Part shown: one piece after another, positions 24,566 to 33,914 of the stretch
Layout: every line of letters begins with the position of its first letter
How positions within the stretch are numbered: position 1 is the stretch's first letter
Made by a program: the position numbers and the translations under genes
Notes under the pieces: generated by a model
What the model was told of the DNA's origin: nothing
Seen by the model: the letters and a program-made list of their open reading frames with translations, nothing else
The model's database searches: none
Origin: an uncultured Sutterella sp.
Lineage (GTDB): Bacteria; Pseudomonadota; Gammaproteobacteria; Burkholderiales; Burkholderiaceae_F
Length of the DNA: 64,000 bases
Direction: 5' to 3'
Assembly: GCA_902463725.1 (NCBI GenBank)
Contig: CABQGK010000004.1
Coordinates: 165,434-229,433, forward strand

Positions 24566-26855
24566 GGTCGATTCTCCAGAGTAGTGGCATGGGTGCAAGC
24601 AGAAATGCTACCAGCACCCCTGCGCTTAAGACCCAGCCAAAGTTAGCAACCGCTTCGGTTGCAGAGAGCGTGAGGATACCCAAACTTGCGAGCGTGGTGA
24701 GTAACGCTGTGAGCATTGCGCGTAAGGTTGCTTCAGCGTCTCGCTCAAAGCTCAAGAAAAACACCACATAGTCGATGCTAATGCCAAGTATCAGAATAAG
24801 CGCAAAGAGGCTAAAGAGATTCACTGGGATCCCAACCAGCGTGGTGGCCGACAGGCCTGCCGCCATGCTGAGCGCCACAACGAGCGCGCCAAGCGTGCCA
24901 CGCGCCACGCCAAACTTGCGCACAAGGCTCACGAGCACAGCGCCCCAGGAGAGCGCAAGGAGCGCTAGGAGTGTGATGCGCGTGTGGTGAAAGGTCTCTT
25001 CGATGGCGGCACGACGGTTGAGCCACGTGATGCCCGGATGGTTAGCAAGCTTCTCAAGTGTGGCCGCATCTTTGACGCCAGAAACGGTAAGCAACGCCGA
25101 GAGTGACCCATCCGAATGCTCATAGAGGAGCCCCGCGGCCCTTGCACCAAAAACGCTCTGGCGCCATTCGGTGAAGCTTACGACGCTTGGGAGTTGCGGG
25201 TTTTGCAGGTGGATGCCTGCCGCATCGGCGAGCGTTGCTTCAATCATGGGCAGCGCCGCTTTGACTTGAGCGCGAACTTGTTCTTGCCGTGCCTCTGGAA
25301 GGGGCAAATTGTAGAGAAGCCGTCCATAAGCAGCAGAGACCTTAGGGGAGTCGAGCGCTAGGGCGAGCGTCATCGCGCGTGTGAGTACCACTTCAGCACT
25401 CTCTCCATGCACGATAAAGCCCGTCTGTGAGAGGTTTTGTCCTAGAAGTGCGGCAAAACCCTTTTCGTGGGCGACGAGCGTTTCGGGTGGCGACTGCAGC
25501 ATGCGTAGATCATCGTTGTAGTTTGCGCGCGAGAGCCCATAAAGTGTGAGCGCGATGAGGCTCGCAGAGAGCGCGAGCACGATTGGGTGGCGCGCTCGCC
25601 AGAGCGACACCACTCGCGCAAGCTGCGCTGCAGGCGGGGTGCGCCGTGCCGCAAACCCCTTCACAAGGAAGGGAAAGAGCAGATAGACGGTAAGCCACGA
25701 GGCAGTGAGGCCGCAGGCCGCAAAGACGGCGAGCTGTCGCAGCCCTGGGAATGGGGCAAGCGCCATCAACGCATAGGCGGCGACGGTGCTGAGCACTGCA
25801 TGAAGGAGTGCGGGCCGCAGAACGAGCAAGCTCTCGAGCGGGGATTCATTTGCCCCTTCGGTGCGCCGCCTTGCTAGGTAGTAAGTGGTGTAGTCCGCGC
25901 AAAGCCCGATGAGCGAGAGGCACATCACGAGCGTGATGATATGCACGCTCCCAAAGAGCGCCAGTGTGGCGGTGAGTCCAACGATAGCGCCAGCGACGAT
26001 GCTGAGCGTAGCGAGGATGAGGGGTCGGAGAGAGCGAAACGCAATGAAGAGTAGCGCAAAGAGCGCCGCAATGCTTATGTAACCCAGCGTATTGATATCG
26101 TGCTGCGCGGTGGCTGCGGCAGCAACCGAGTGAAAGAGCGCACCTTGATGAAAAAAGGCAATGCCAGAAGCGCTCAAGCGCTCTTCAAGCGCTGCGATTT
26201 GCGTGACGACTGCGGTGCTACGTTCTCCGTGCACGCACTCGGACCTAAGTTGTGCGCTAATAAAGCGCCAAGGTGTGCCGTCTGCGGCGGCAAGCGTAAG
26301 CCACCCATCCTTGACGGTGAGCGGGAGGAGGCTTTGTGAGCTAAGGCGTGAACTACGCAAAAGAAGCGCAGGGTCACGAGTGAGCTCCCCGAGTGATGGG
26401 GCCGCAAGCGGCGCGTAAAGCGCTGCGAGCACACGTTGGGCTAATTTCTTGGGGTCTTGCAGCCGCTCAATGGCGCTTGGCGCAAGGAGTGCGGCGCTCA
26501 TGCGCGAGGCTTCTTCTAGCGTCTTGGCCGCTTCTGCTGCGCTAATCTCCCCGGTGATTTGCGTAAACGCCCCAGTTGCGGCGAGCCCCTTGGCAAAGTC
26601 TTTTGCGTGAGCGCTATCGGCATTGATGAGCCAGAGGACTTGCGTGGAGAATGTTCCCGAGAAATGCTCGATTGCCTCGCTTTGCGTGCGGCTCATCTCG
26701 GTTTTTGGCAGAAGTGAAAGGACGTCTGAGTCGATGCGCTCGCCTCTGAGCGTCATGGCGAGCACCGCGCCGAGCACAATGACAACAGCTATCCATGCCC
26801 ACGCCCAGCGTGGGCGAGGGAGAAAGCGCGCGTGGGGGATGCGAGACTCAGTCAT
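24558..26855 (-). CDS. apeM: MMPL/RND-type exporter ApeM
   Basis: The 765-residue protein has RND/MMPL architecture. One N-terminal helix (WAWIAVVIVLGAVLAMTL) is followed by a periplasmic domain of about 200 residues and a block of five or so helices (GYISIAALFALLFIAF, HIITLVMCLSLIGLCADYTTYYLARR). A second periplasmic domain and a second helix block (FSLFALILILGISIDYVVFFLSFE) complete it. The Asp residues in the two related segments are typical of proton-driven MMPL pumps. It should flip or export the polyene lipid from the inner membrane, which fits its place between the LolA-like and lipoprotein genes. Confidence 0.85.
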   Translation of the reverse strand: MTESRIPHARFLPRPRWAWAWIAVVIVLGAVLAMTLRGERIDSDVLSLLPKTEMSRTQSEAIEHFSGTFSTQVLWLINADSAHAKDFAKGLAATGAFTQITGEISAAEAAKTLEEASRMSAALLAPSAIERLQDPKKLAQRVLAALYAPLAAPSLGELTRDPALLLRSSRLSSQSLLPLTVKDGWLTLAAADGTPWRFISAQLRSECVHGERSTAVVTQIAALEERLSASGIAFFHQGALFHSVAAAATAQHDINTLGYISIAALFALLFIAFRSLRPLILATLSIVAGAIVGLTATLALFGSVHIITLVMCLSLIGLCADYTTYYLARRRTEGANESPLESLLVLRPALLHAVLSTVAAYALMALAPFPGLRQLAVFAACGLTASWLTVYLLFPFLVKGFAARRTPPAAQLARVVSLWRARHPIVLALSASLIALTLYGLSRANYNDDLRMLQSPPETLVAHEKGFAALLGQNLSQTGFIVHGESAEVVLTRAMTLALALDSPKVSAAYGRLLYNLPLPEARQEQVRAQVKAALPMIEATLADAAGIHLQNPQLPSVVSFTEWRQSVFGARAAGLLYEHSDGSLSALLTVSGVKDAATLEKLANHPGITWLNRRAAIEETFHHTRITLLALLALSWGAVLVSLVRKFGVARGTLGALVVALSMAAGLSATTLVGIPVNLFSLFALILILGISIDYVVFFLSFERDAEATLRAMLTALLTTLASLGILTLSATEAVANFGWVLSAGVLVAFLLAPMPLLWRIDRD

Positions 26856-26878
26856 GCGGCATGCTCCTGCGGGGCCAC

Positions 26879-27493
26879 TCAGTGTGTGTTCGCGCGCGGC
26901 AGTGGTGTGAAGCGAATGTGCGTCGAGCTGCCATCGCGGGCGGCGAAAGCGATTTCCTCGAGGGTGGCGTTGCCGCGAACGGTTGCGTGCTCAAGGATTT
27001 TGACAAGTAACGCATCTTTCGGCGCGAGCGCGAGCTCCCAAGCGCCGCTCTCATCGGTACTGAGGCGCTCAAGCGTAAAGAGCGCTTCAAGCGACGCAAC
27101 ATCGAGCGCGAGTAGCGAGGGTAGTGCCGTCATCAGCCCCGAGATGGGTGAGCCAGCCTCAGCCGTCACCTCCTCAGGACTCTCCCCTTCAACACGCATA
27201 CTGATGCCCTTTGGGGAGAAAACGATGGTTTGCGCGACGGGCGTTTTTTGCACCCACTCTAGTGTATTGGGTTCCGTGCGATGCACTTCGCCGCGGCTTC
27301 TGAGCGTGATGCCCTGCGCGGGGAGTGTGCGCTCCATCAGAAAAGCTGCGTCTGGCGTAAGGGTGCCTTTAAGGCGTTGGGCGAGTGCGGAAAGCGTGAG
27401 AGTTGGCTCTTGCGCGGCTTGCACCCTCAGAGGGATAAGAATGGCGAGAAGCGCTGTGAGCGGTAAGGTGGCGCGAAATCGGTTGACTACCAT
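26879..27493 (-). CDS. apeL: LolA-like periplasmic carrier ApeL
   Basis: The 204-residue protein has a Sec signal (hydrophobic core LPLTALLAILIPL, cleavage near VQA) and a LolA/LolB-like body: a repeating beta pattern with LSALAQRLKGTLTPDAAFLMERTLP and TVRGNATLEEIAFAARDGSSTHIRF near the end. It probably shuttles the polyene product or a lipidated partner across the periplasm. Its start overlaps the thioesterase stop by seven bases. Confidence 0.8.
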   Translation of the reverse strand: MVVNRFRATLPLTALLAILIPLRVQAAQEPTLTLSALAQRLKGTLTPDAAFLMERTLPAQGITLRSRGEVHRTEPNTLEWVQKTPVAQTIVFSPKGISMRVEGESPEEVTAEAGSPISGLMTALPSLLALDVASLEALFTLERLSTDESGAWELALAPKDALLVKILEHATVRGNATLEEIAFAARDGSSTHIRFTPLPRANTH

Positions 27494-27924
27494 GGTAGTG
27501 GTACTCCAAGTTTTTCAAAGAGAATCGCGGGCGACGCGAGCGAGCCTTCGCCGGTTTTCTCATTGACTGCCATCTGAATGGTTTTCCCGCGCGCAAGAAG
27601 CGTCCCCGACGCTTTATCGTGAATTTCGTAGGCAATAACGAGTCGGTTCTCAATTTCGGTAATGGTGGCCGTCACGAGCGCGGCGGCGTCGACTTTCATG
27701 GGGCGGCGGTAATCAACCTCTACGCGAATCACAGGCCAGACGTAGCCCGAGGCGTGCATTTCGGCGTAGCTATAGTCAATGGCGCGAAATAAGGCTTCTC
27801 GGGCGCGCTCGAAATACGCGAGGTAGTTGCCGTGCCAGACAACGGCCATCGGATCCGCCTCATGAAAGGAGGGAATGAGCTCGATGGTGGCTGTAGAGCG
27901 CGGCGAGACGGGATGTGGGGTCAT
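27487..27924 (-). CDS. apeK: Aryl polyene thioesterase ApeK
   Basis: The 145-residue hotdog thioesterase of the 4-hydroxybenzoyl-CoA type has the signature HEADPMAVVWHGNYLAYFERARE, with the expected catalytic aspartate at 24. It should hydrolyse acyl-ACP or acyl-CoA intermediates, for release or proofreading. The ATG at 27924 overlaps the apeJ stop by four bases. The frame stays open for another 31 codons upstream, but those lie inside apeJ. Confidence 0.83.
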   Translation of the reverse strand: MTPHPVSPRSTATIELIPSFHEADPMAVVWHGNYLAYFERAREALFRAIDYSYAEMHASGYVWPVIRVEVDYRRPMKVDAAALVTATITEIENRLVIAYEIHDKASGTLLARGKTIQMAVNEKTGEGSLASPAILFEKLGVPLPW

Positions 27925-29606
27925 GGTTTTTGCCAAAAATCGTAGAAATTGAACCAATTTTGCGGAGACCGCATTGCCCAGTACGCAAGGCGCGTTGCGT
28001 AGCGTTGTGCTTCGCACTGATAGTGGGCTCGCCGATCGCGGTGCTTGGGGCGATCGAGCCCCGTTGCAAAGCGCTCAGCATGAATCACGATACCGTCGGC
28101 CTCGCGTAGCGCAAAGAGCGTGATTACGGGGGCGCGTAAGAGGTGCGCGAGCACATAGGGGCCAATGGGCAGATAGGCTGTCTCACCCAAAAACGAAACG
28201 GGTGTTGCATTACGCGCGGCGGAGTCGCCCACGGGAATACGGTCTGCGGCGATTGCGACCCACTCACCGCGGGAAACCGCCTCTTCGAGCGCTGCAGCGG
28301 TTGCGGGGCTCATGTTGTCGATAGGAATGACATGGAGCTGACTGTCGGGGGCGCGCTTAGCGAGCATGCGCTTGAACTGCTCGGCATGACGCTCAAACAT
28401 AAGCACGTTGACGATCTGCTCGCGAGAGAGTTGTGCGATAGCGCGTGTGACATCCGCAACGCCCAAGTGTGAGGCAAGCAGCAACGTGCCGCGCGCACCG
28501 CTGCGCGTTGGTTTCAGGAGTTCTTCACTTAGTGCATCAGCAAAGCGCACATCACGTCCGAGTTGCATTTCCCCGCGCCACGAAAGAATTCTGTCAAGAA
28601 TCGCGTTACCAAAGGCGCGATAAAGCGCAAAGGCTGTGACGCCCGAGGGCGGAAGACCTTCCGCCGCACGTGCAGCTTCTACCGCTGCGACAAATTTCTG
28701 TGTCGCACGCCGTTGCATGCTGCCCGTGAGCCAAAAGACAGCGAGAACAGGGAAAAGCACCGCGTTAAAGAGCGTGCGTCCGCCAAGACGGTAGAGGTAA
28801 TAGAGGCAATCGAAGCCGAGCGTCCCAACGAGCGCGCTGCGCTCGGTTTGCTCCGCCCAGTGTGAGCGGCTGCGACGTAGTGCTCTTCGTGGCATTTCGA
28901 TGAATGACTGAAAAAAGAGCTTGGCGTGCATGCGAGAGATCGCCACATTGTCGGCAAATGCGCGGAAGTGGGAGAGACCGCCCTTGGGATAAGTGACGTG
29001 CGTGGGCATAAAAAGAACATCACCCCCTCGCCAGTAAAAGCGCACCATGATTTCAGGGTCAAAATTCATCCGTAACCCGATCGGGGCAGCGTCAGCGGCG
29101 GCAAGTGTGCGCTCTAGCGGGTAGACGCGAAAGCCGCAGAGACTATCCTTGATCGCAAAGCCCCATGTTTCGACCCAAACCCAAAAGTGCGTGATGTAGC
29201 GGCCGATGAGGCGCTTTTTAGGAATGGATTCGTCGTAGACGGGTTTGCCTGAGATGAGCGCATCAGGATGCTGCTCGGCAAGCGCGAGCATCTTTTTGGC
29301 GTCGTCGACATCGTGCTGCCCGTCCGCATCAATCTGAAGCGCGTGCGTAAAGCCCTTCTCTGCGGCAAACCTAAGGCCAGCGAGTACCGCGGCGCCTTTC
29401 CCGCTATTGATGGGGAGGTGGATCACGCTCAGAAAGTCAAAGACTTGCACGAGCGCGTCAATTTCTTCACGTGTCGCGCGCTCTGATCCGTCGTCAACGA
29501 TGATGACAGGGCACGCAAGCGGCGCGAGTGCAGTGAGCACCCCTCGAAGGGTGCTCCCATGGTTGAAGCACGGAATAACAATAGCAGGGCGAAACTCACA
29601 ACGCAT
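27921..29606 (-). CDS. apeJ: ApeJ, glycosyltransferase 2 fused to a lysophospholipid-type acyltransferase
   Basis: The 561-residue protein has two domains. Residues 1 to about 240 are a GT2 glycosyltransferase (VIPCFNHGSTL, DDGSE, DADGQHD with the metal-binding aspartates, and GGDVLFMPTHVTYP). Residues from about 300 onward are an LpxL/HtrB-like acyltransferase, with HX4D in ASHLGVADVTRA and a VAIAADRIPVGD region. A membrane helix (NAVLFPVLAVFWL) lies between. It probably attaches the polyene acid to a sugar-containing lipid at the inner membrane, as inferred for this family. The chosen ATG (29606) overlaps apeI by 11 bases. Confidence 0.85.
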   Translation of the reverse strand: MRCEFRPAIVIPCFNHGSTLRGVLTALAPLACPVIIVDDGSERATREEIDALVQVFDFLSVIHLPINSGKGAAVLAGLRFAAEKGFTHALQIDADGQHDVDDAKKMLALAEQHPDALISGKPVYDESIPKKRLIGRYITHFWVWVETWGFAIKDSLCGFRVYPLERTLAAADAAPIGLRMNFDPEIMVRFYWRGGDVLFMPTHVTYPKGGLSHFRAFADNVAISRMHAKLFFQSFIEMPRRALRRSRSHWAEQTERSALVGTLGFDCLYYLYRLGGRTLFNAVLFPVLAVFWLTGSMQRRATQKFVAAVEAARAAEGLPPSGVTAFALYRAFGNAILDRILSWRGEMQLGRDVRFADALSEELLKPTRSGARGTLLLASHLGVADVTRAIAQLSREQIVNVLMFERHAEQFKRMLAKRAPDSQLHVIPIDNMSPATAAALEEAVSRGEWVAIAADRIPVGDSAARNATPVSFLGETAYLPIGPYVLAHLLRAPVITLFALREADGIVIHAERFATGLDRPKHRDRRAHYQCEAQRYATRLAYWAMRSPQNWFNFYDFWQKP

Positions 29607-29967
29607 GAGGGGCGAGCTCCACTTTTCCGTGCGAAGCGGCAAGCGCTTGCGCGTCGAGAAGAATGTCGTAGGTAAAGGCGATTTTGCGTGCGTTGGGCTC
29701 GGCGCGTGAGAGGGTGAGTCGCAACGTATCCTCAGGGATAACGGGTTTGACAAATTTCATCTGCGGTACACCCTGCAGCGTGCAGGGCTCATCGAGCCAG
29801 AGCGAGCAGAGCTCACGGACCCAGGCGAGTTGAATCACCCCGGGGAGCAGCGCCTTCGCAGGGAAGTGTCCCTCAAAGGCCCACGGGGCACGACGCAGCT
29901 CAATGCGCGCTGTGATCCCCAATGCGTCTCGCTGTTCGATCTCAATAAACTCCTTTAGTGATGGCAT
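29596..29967 (-). CDS. apeI: Aryl polyene dehydratase subunit ApeI
   Basis: The 123-residue FabZ-like hotdog protein keeps the catalytic histidine (His34 in FEGHFPAKALLPGV). At the position of FabZ's catalytic glutamate it has alanine (VIQLAWV). Alone it should be inactive or weak; ApeP supplies the missing acid. The start overlaps the apeH stop by 13 bases. Confidence 0.83.
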   Translation of the reverse strand: MPSLKEFIEIEQRDALGITARIELRRAPWAFEGHFPAKALLPGVIQLAWVRELCSLWLDEPCTLQGVPQMKFVKPVIPEDTLRLTLSRAEPNARKIAFTYDILLDAQALAASHGKVELAPHAL

Positions 29968-31247
29968 TCAAAAAGTTTCTCCAAGTCCTGTGTCTGCACT
30001 TTACCCTGTGGGTTAAGAGGCCAGTCGGTCACGCTGCGCCAGTAGCGAGGAAGTGCCAGCGGTTCAAGCTTTTTAGCGAGTTTTGCTCGGTAGAGTCGGT
30101 GCTGCGCTGGGTTGTAGCCGGGCGAGGCACTCTCACGTATTACGACTCCTATTGTCTCACGTCCGTGAGGGCGCACGATGATTGCCCGACAATCAAAGCC
30201 AAGTTCTTGCGCGATAACTTGTTCTATGGCGGTAAGGCTCACGCGTTTATCACCAATTTTGGCAATTCGATCAAGGCGTCCAAGGAGCTGAAAGCGCCCA
30301 TCCTCCAAGAACGCCAAACGATCCTCAAGCAGTTGAGGCACTGGAACGTGTGGCGCGCGGATTTGATACGGCCCCTCCTGGGTGGGTGAGAGCACGATCC
30401 CAGGGAGCGGCGTCCACGCTTCGTGCAACGAACGTTCGTGCACGCGCGCGGCCACTGCCCCTGTTTCCGTTGAGCCGTAGATTTCTAGCAAGGGCGCAGT
30501 GGTGTGCGCGCGAAGCGCGGCAAAGTCAGCTGGTGCAAGTTTCCCAGCTGCGCTCATCACGAGCGTGGGCGTCGCTCCCGAAAGTGAACTCAGGTGCCGT
30601 AAAAAGGTTGGCGTACTCACAAGAAGGAGCGGAAAGGGGGCGGTTTGCGCGAGCATTTCCTCGTAACGAATGCGCGGCGCGTGCTGCGAAAAGCCCATCG
30701 CGAGCGGCAGCCATACCGCAAACGTAAGCCCGTACTGGTGATGAGGAATGACGGAGGTAGCGATGCATGTGTTCTGTGGGAGCGCCGCAAAAAGCGGGGC
30801 GAGCGCACGAATTTCTGCGTCCATCTGCGCGAGTGTCTTCACAACGCGCCGAGGAGCGCCGCTACTCCCTGAGGTATAGAGCTCCATGGTCTGCGTTGGG
30901 TGAAGCGCGCTTTCGCCTACGGCGCACCGCTTATGGGTGTCGATTCTTGCGAGCTCGACGCCCTCTAGCCCTGTCGCTTCATCTGTGGTGCTTAAGAGGA
31001 GACAGTCGCTCTCGGATGCAAGCTTATGGCGGGTAATCGGGTCAGGGGCGGTGAGCACCGGCGTGACGCCTGCGAGTAACGCCCCTAAGAGCAGCACGGT
31101 AAAGTCGATGAGATCCTCACTGCCACCGAGCGCCACACGACTTACGCCAAGCGCACGGATCTGCGCGGCGACGCCTGCTGCCCGCTCAAAGAGGATGTGA
31201 TGTTGATCTTGGGCGGCCCAAGCCACCGCAGCGATAGGTTCAGTCAT
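29955..31247 (-). CDS. apeH: Aryl polyene AMP-dependent acyl ligase ApeH
   Basis: The 430-residue adenylate-forming enzyme has the phosphate loop LYTSGSSGAPRRVVK near 120-134, the A5-type motif EIYGSTETGAVA near 255, and the C-terminal hinge LGRLDRIAKIGDKRVSL. It is shorter than typical ligases (about 500 residues). It should activate the aryl starter acid as an adenylate for loading on an ACP of this cluster. It overlaps apeG by eight bases. No 4-hydroxybenzoate or ammonia-lyase gene is in the window, so the starter must come from elsewhere. Confidence 0.85.
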   Translation of the reverse strand: MTEPIAAVAWAAQDQHHILFERAAGVAAQIRALGVSRVALGGSEDLIDFTVLLLGALLAGVTPVLTAPDPITRHKLASESDCLLLSTTDEATGLEGVELARIDTHKRCAVGESALHPTQTMELYTSGSSGAPRRVVKTLAQMDAEIRALAPLFAALPQNTCIATSVIPHHQYGLTFAVWLPLAMGFSQHAPRIRYEEMLAQTAPFPLLLVSTPTFLRHLSSLSGATPTLVMSAAGKLAPADFAALRAHTTAPLLEIYGSTETGAVAARVHERSLHEAWTPLPGIVLSPTQEGPYQIRAPHVPVPQLLEDRLAFLEDGRFQLLGRLDRIAKIGDKRVSLTAIEQVIAQELGFDCRAIIVRPHGRETIGVVIRESASPGYNPAQHRLYRAKLAKKLEPLALPRYWRSVTDWPLNPQGKVQTQDLEKLFECHH

Positions 31248-31812
31248 GCGAAAAGCGCGGTCTTAGTAGCCATTCTGCGCCGAGCAGTAGTGCTACCGCA
31301 ACGTAGCTCAGACACCCATTCCAGAGCGTCCAGATATCGATATCGGCGAAAATGACTGTGGCAAGCGCAATGCTGCCGTTGATGATAAAAAAGGCGCACC
31401 AAATACCGGTGAGCCGTCGCAGATAACGTTGCGCGGCAGGGATCTTCTCTAGGTTGGTATCATGCAGTGCCGCGATGCGGGCAATGAGTGGCGTGCGCCC
31501 GGGCAGTAAGCTCTGAGCAAACGTGGCCAATAGGGAGGCGTTCACGAGCACGGGGTACCATAGAAGCGAGCCCGTTGAGCGGGTGATGAGCGAGAGGGTG
31601 ACGAGAGCGAGCGCGAGCACGCGCACCCCAAGCGCCTCGATTTGAGGGGGCTTGCTGCCCGAGGGGCGCGCCGCAAAGAGCAGCGCGAGTGCGCAAGCGA
31701 CCCACATCACCCAAAGCAGAGGCTCGAGCGCTGGAATCCGTGCAATGCCAAGCACCATGAATGGCCAAAGCAGCAGGATGCCATGCGTAAGAGCCTTGAG
31801 AACGCTCATCAT
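31240..31812 (-). CDS. apeG: Membrane protein ApeG (COG4648-like)
   Basis: The 190-residue protein has five or six predicted helices (for example GILLLWPFMVLGIARI, LLWVMWVACALALLFA, LVLALVTLSLITRS and AVALLLGAEWLLR). Aryl polyene clusters carry a COG4648-type membrane protein at this position. No catalytic residues are evident and its role is unknown. It lies 11 bases after the second ACP gene. Confidence 0.78.
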   Translation of the reverse strand: MMSVLKALTHGILLLWPFMVLGIARIPALEPLLWVMWVACALALLFAARPSGSKPPQIEALGVRVLALALVTLSLITRSTGSLLWYPVLVNASLLATFAQSLLPGRTPLIARIAALHDTNLEKIPAAQRYLRRLTGIWCAFFIINGSIALATVIFADIDIWTLWNGCLSYVAVALLLGAEWLLRPRFSHD

Positions 31813-31823
31813 AGGCTCTGCGT

Positions 31824-32081
31824 TTACTGAGCGTTTTTCTGAAGCGCTGCAAGAATTTCGACGACGTCTCCCACCGTGCGTACGCTCTTAAACTCCTCTG
31901 GTTTAATGCGTTTTCCCACCATGTTTTGCAGTCGCACGATCAAGTCGACCGCATCAATACTGTCAAGGTCGAGATCTTCTACAAGACGGCTCTCAAGCGT
32001 GACTTGTTCGGGGTCGATTTCAAAGAGCTCCTCGAGGACAGTTTTGAATTGCTGAAAAATGACTTCTTTTGCGTTATCCAT
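31824..32081 (-). CDS. apeF: Acyl carrier protein ApeF
   Basis: The 85-residue four-helix ACP carries the phosphopantetheine serine at 41 in DLDLDSIDAVDL. It carries starter or intermediate acyl groups for the polyene synthase. It is one of two ACPs encoded in tandem, separated by 18 bases. The second helix is acidic, as usual for docking to ketosynthases. Confidence 0.9.
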   Translation of the reverse strand: MDNAKEVIFQQFKTVLEELFEIDPEQVTLESRLVEDLDLDSIDAVDLIVRLQNMVGKRIKPEEFKSVRTVGDVVEILAALQKNAQ

Positions 32082-32099
32082 AATGTATCCTTTCCTCGA

Positions 32100-32360
32100 T
32101 CAAGCGGCCTGATGAGCACGGATGAAACGTGCAAGCGCAGCGACGCTCGCAAAATGGGCGCGTACCTCCTCGGTGGGGCCAGTAAGTGTGACGTTAAACC
32201 GCTTTTTGATAGCAAGCCCCAGCTCTAGCGCGTCGATACTGTCGAGCCCAAGCCCTTCGCCAAAGAGCGGCGCGTCCGTATCGATATCCTCGGGCGTGAT
32301 GTCCTCGAGGTTTAGCGCTTCGATGATGGTCATTTTGATGTCGTTAACTAGCGTATCCAT
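32100..32360 (-). CDS. apeE: Acyl carrier protein ApeE
   Basis: The 86-residue ACP has its phosphopantetheine serine at 41 in GLGLDSIDALEL. It differs clearly from ApeF in its second half (VTLTGPTEEVRAHFASVA), so the two probably serve different steps, such as elongation and initiation. No phosphopantetheinyl transferase gene is in the window. Confidence 0.9.
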   Translation of the reverse strand: MDTLVNDIKMTIIEALNLEDITPEDIDTDAPLFGEGLGLDSIDALELGLAIKKRFNVTLTGPTEEVRAHFASVAALARFIRAHQAA

Positions 32361-32372
32361 GCTGTCAAGCCT

Positions 32373-33176
32373 TTAGTTGTTCTTCAGTTCTTTGGTGAGT
32401 ATATCGCTCAGGTGCCGTGTGAGACGGCGCGACGAAAGCGAGTGGGTTTGCTCAGACTCGTCGACAAAATCCGAGGGCAACACCCGCCCCACACGATGCA
32501 CGCGAAGGGTGCTACCGCGACGTGGAATTTCATACCATTTGGCGTGTTTACTGAGCCATCTGGGCGGAGCGTTGATGGCGAGCACTTCAATCGGGGCATT
32601 AAGCCGCAAGGCGATGTGAGCCACGCCACGCTTTAATTTGAGAGGCTCCCCTGGTACCGTTCGGGTTCCTTCAGGGAAGATGAGAATGGAGTCGCCCCGA
32701 GCAAGTCGAGCCTCGCAATCTTGAAGAATCGCTTCGCCGTGGTCATTGAGAAGATAGTCCGCCGCGGCTACAACGCCCTTGAGGAAAAAATTTTGCTTGA
32801 GCTCGGCTTTCACAAGGCAATCTAGCTCTGGGAGCTGCGAAGCGATGAGCACGTAGTCGAGAATCGTCGGGTGATTGGCGACGATGATGGCGCCCTTGAC
32901 TGTGCGAAGTTGCTGAATATCCTCGAGCTCAATGCGCGTCACTCCTAGCACAACCAGCATTCGCAGAAAGAGCCGGAATGAGCACGAAATAGAAGCGCGT
33001 GCGCGTTTGATGCGCCGCTCCTTATTGTGTTCAAAGAAATTAAGGTACGGAAACCATAAGAGCGTCAGCAGTAGCGCCCCCGTGCCAAAGACGACCCAAG
33101 AGAGCCCTGTGAGTAAACGGCGCAGCTCAAGCAGTACGCGCGGCTCGCGCGCAATGGGTTCATTACTCGCAGGCAT
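32373..33176 (-). CDS. apeD: 1-acylglycerol-3-phosphate-type acyltransferase ApeD
   Basis: The 267-residue PlsC-like acyltransferase has an N-terminal helix (LTGLSWVVFGTGALLLTLLW), the HX4D motif in VANHPTILDY near 101, and the acceptor motif FPEGTRTVPGEP near 170. It probably esterifies a lipid used for anchoring the polyene. It overlaps apeC by 14 bases. Confidence 0.85.
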   Translation of the reverse strand: MPASNEPIAREPRVLLELRRLLTGLSWVVFGTGALLLTLLWFPYLNFFEHNKERRIKRARASISCSFRLFLRMLVVLGVTRIELEDIQQLRTVKGAIIVANHPTILDYVLIASQLPELDCLVKAELKQNFFLKGVVAAADYLLNDHGEAILQDCEARLARGDSILIFPEGTRTVPGEPLKLKRGVAHIALRLNAPIEVLAINAPPRWLSKHAKWYEIPRRGSTLRVHRVGRVLPSDFVDESEQTHSLSSRRLTRHLSDILTKELKNN

Positions 33177-33912
33177 GATGCCACTCTCCGTGTAGTGTGT
33201 GCAGACTGCCCACTAAGTCAAAGGAAGGCTGTGCTGCAATGAGCGACGCGTAAAAGCTAAGCGCTTGGGGAAGCGTTGCGCGATCGGCATGGCCGTGGTG
33301 GCACTCGAGGGTGAGCTCAAACGCGCTCTGCTTGCTGCTTGAGGTAGCGCTCTCAAGCGCAATACCCAAAGCGTAGGGCACAGATGGGGTGGGCTCAGGA
33401 AACTTCGCACCAAGCAATGGGGGAAGGGGGCCCTCAAAATCAACGACAAGCACGCGTTGGTAGCCCGCCGCAATGAAGGCGTAGGCTTCCATGAGCGCGG
33501 CAGAAAAACTCTCTGTGCCTGCCGAGACCGAAGAGACAGGTAGAGGGCACTTAGCCTGAATACTGTAGGTGCCTGCGGCAGCGTTGTGAACCGACATCAT
33601 GAAGTCTGTGGGGGAGACGTTTTGCCCAGCTGCAAGGGTAGCAAGGAGCTTTTCTCCGCGTTCAAGTTCCCCATGGCGTGAAGAGAAAACGACAGCATCG
33701 GGCGCCCAGTTCACACTCAGTTCTAGAGCAGTTTCGACAGCAAGCCTTGCGCCAAGACTTAGCCGCCGTGCCACCATCATCGGGAGGCGCTTTGGGAGTT
33801 GAGAAAACTCATGAACAGCGGGAAGCGCAGGGTTTTGGGCCCAGCGTTTCCAATCGGTTGGGGAGTCAATTGTGGGTAGCAAGGCAAATGCGCGCTCGAC
33901 AGCAAACTGCAT
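33163..33912 (-). CDS. apeC: Chain-length factor ApeC (ketosynthase-like, no active-site Cys)
   Basis: The 249-residue protein resembles the N-terminal half of a ketosynthase (DFMMSVHNAAAGTYSIQAK, then AFIAAGYQRVLVVDFEG). Where the catalytic cysteine should be it has SSVSAGTES at 127-135, and no HGTGT motif follows. It cannot condense by itself and fits ApeC, the partner that forms the KS-CLF pair with ApeO. At 249 residues it is far shorter than classic chain-length factors (about 400). It is two bases from apeB. Confidence 0.82.
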   Translation of the reverse strand: MQFAVERAFALLPTIDSPTDWKRWAQNPALPAVHEFSQLPKRLPMMVARRLSLGARLAVETALELSVNWAPDAVVFSSRHGELERGEKLLATLAAGQNVSPTDFMMSVHNAAAGTYSIQAKCPLPVSSVSAGTESFSAALMEAYAFIAAGYQRVLVVDFEGPLPPLLGAKFPEPTPSVPYALGIALESATSSSKQSAFELTLECHHGHADRATLPQALSFYASLIAAQPSFDLVGSLHTLHGEWHHACE

Positions 33913-33914
33913 CC

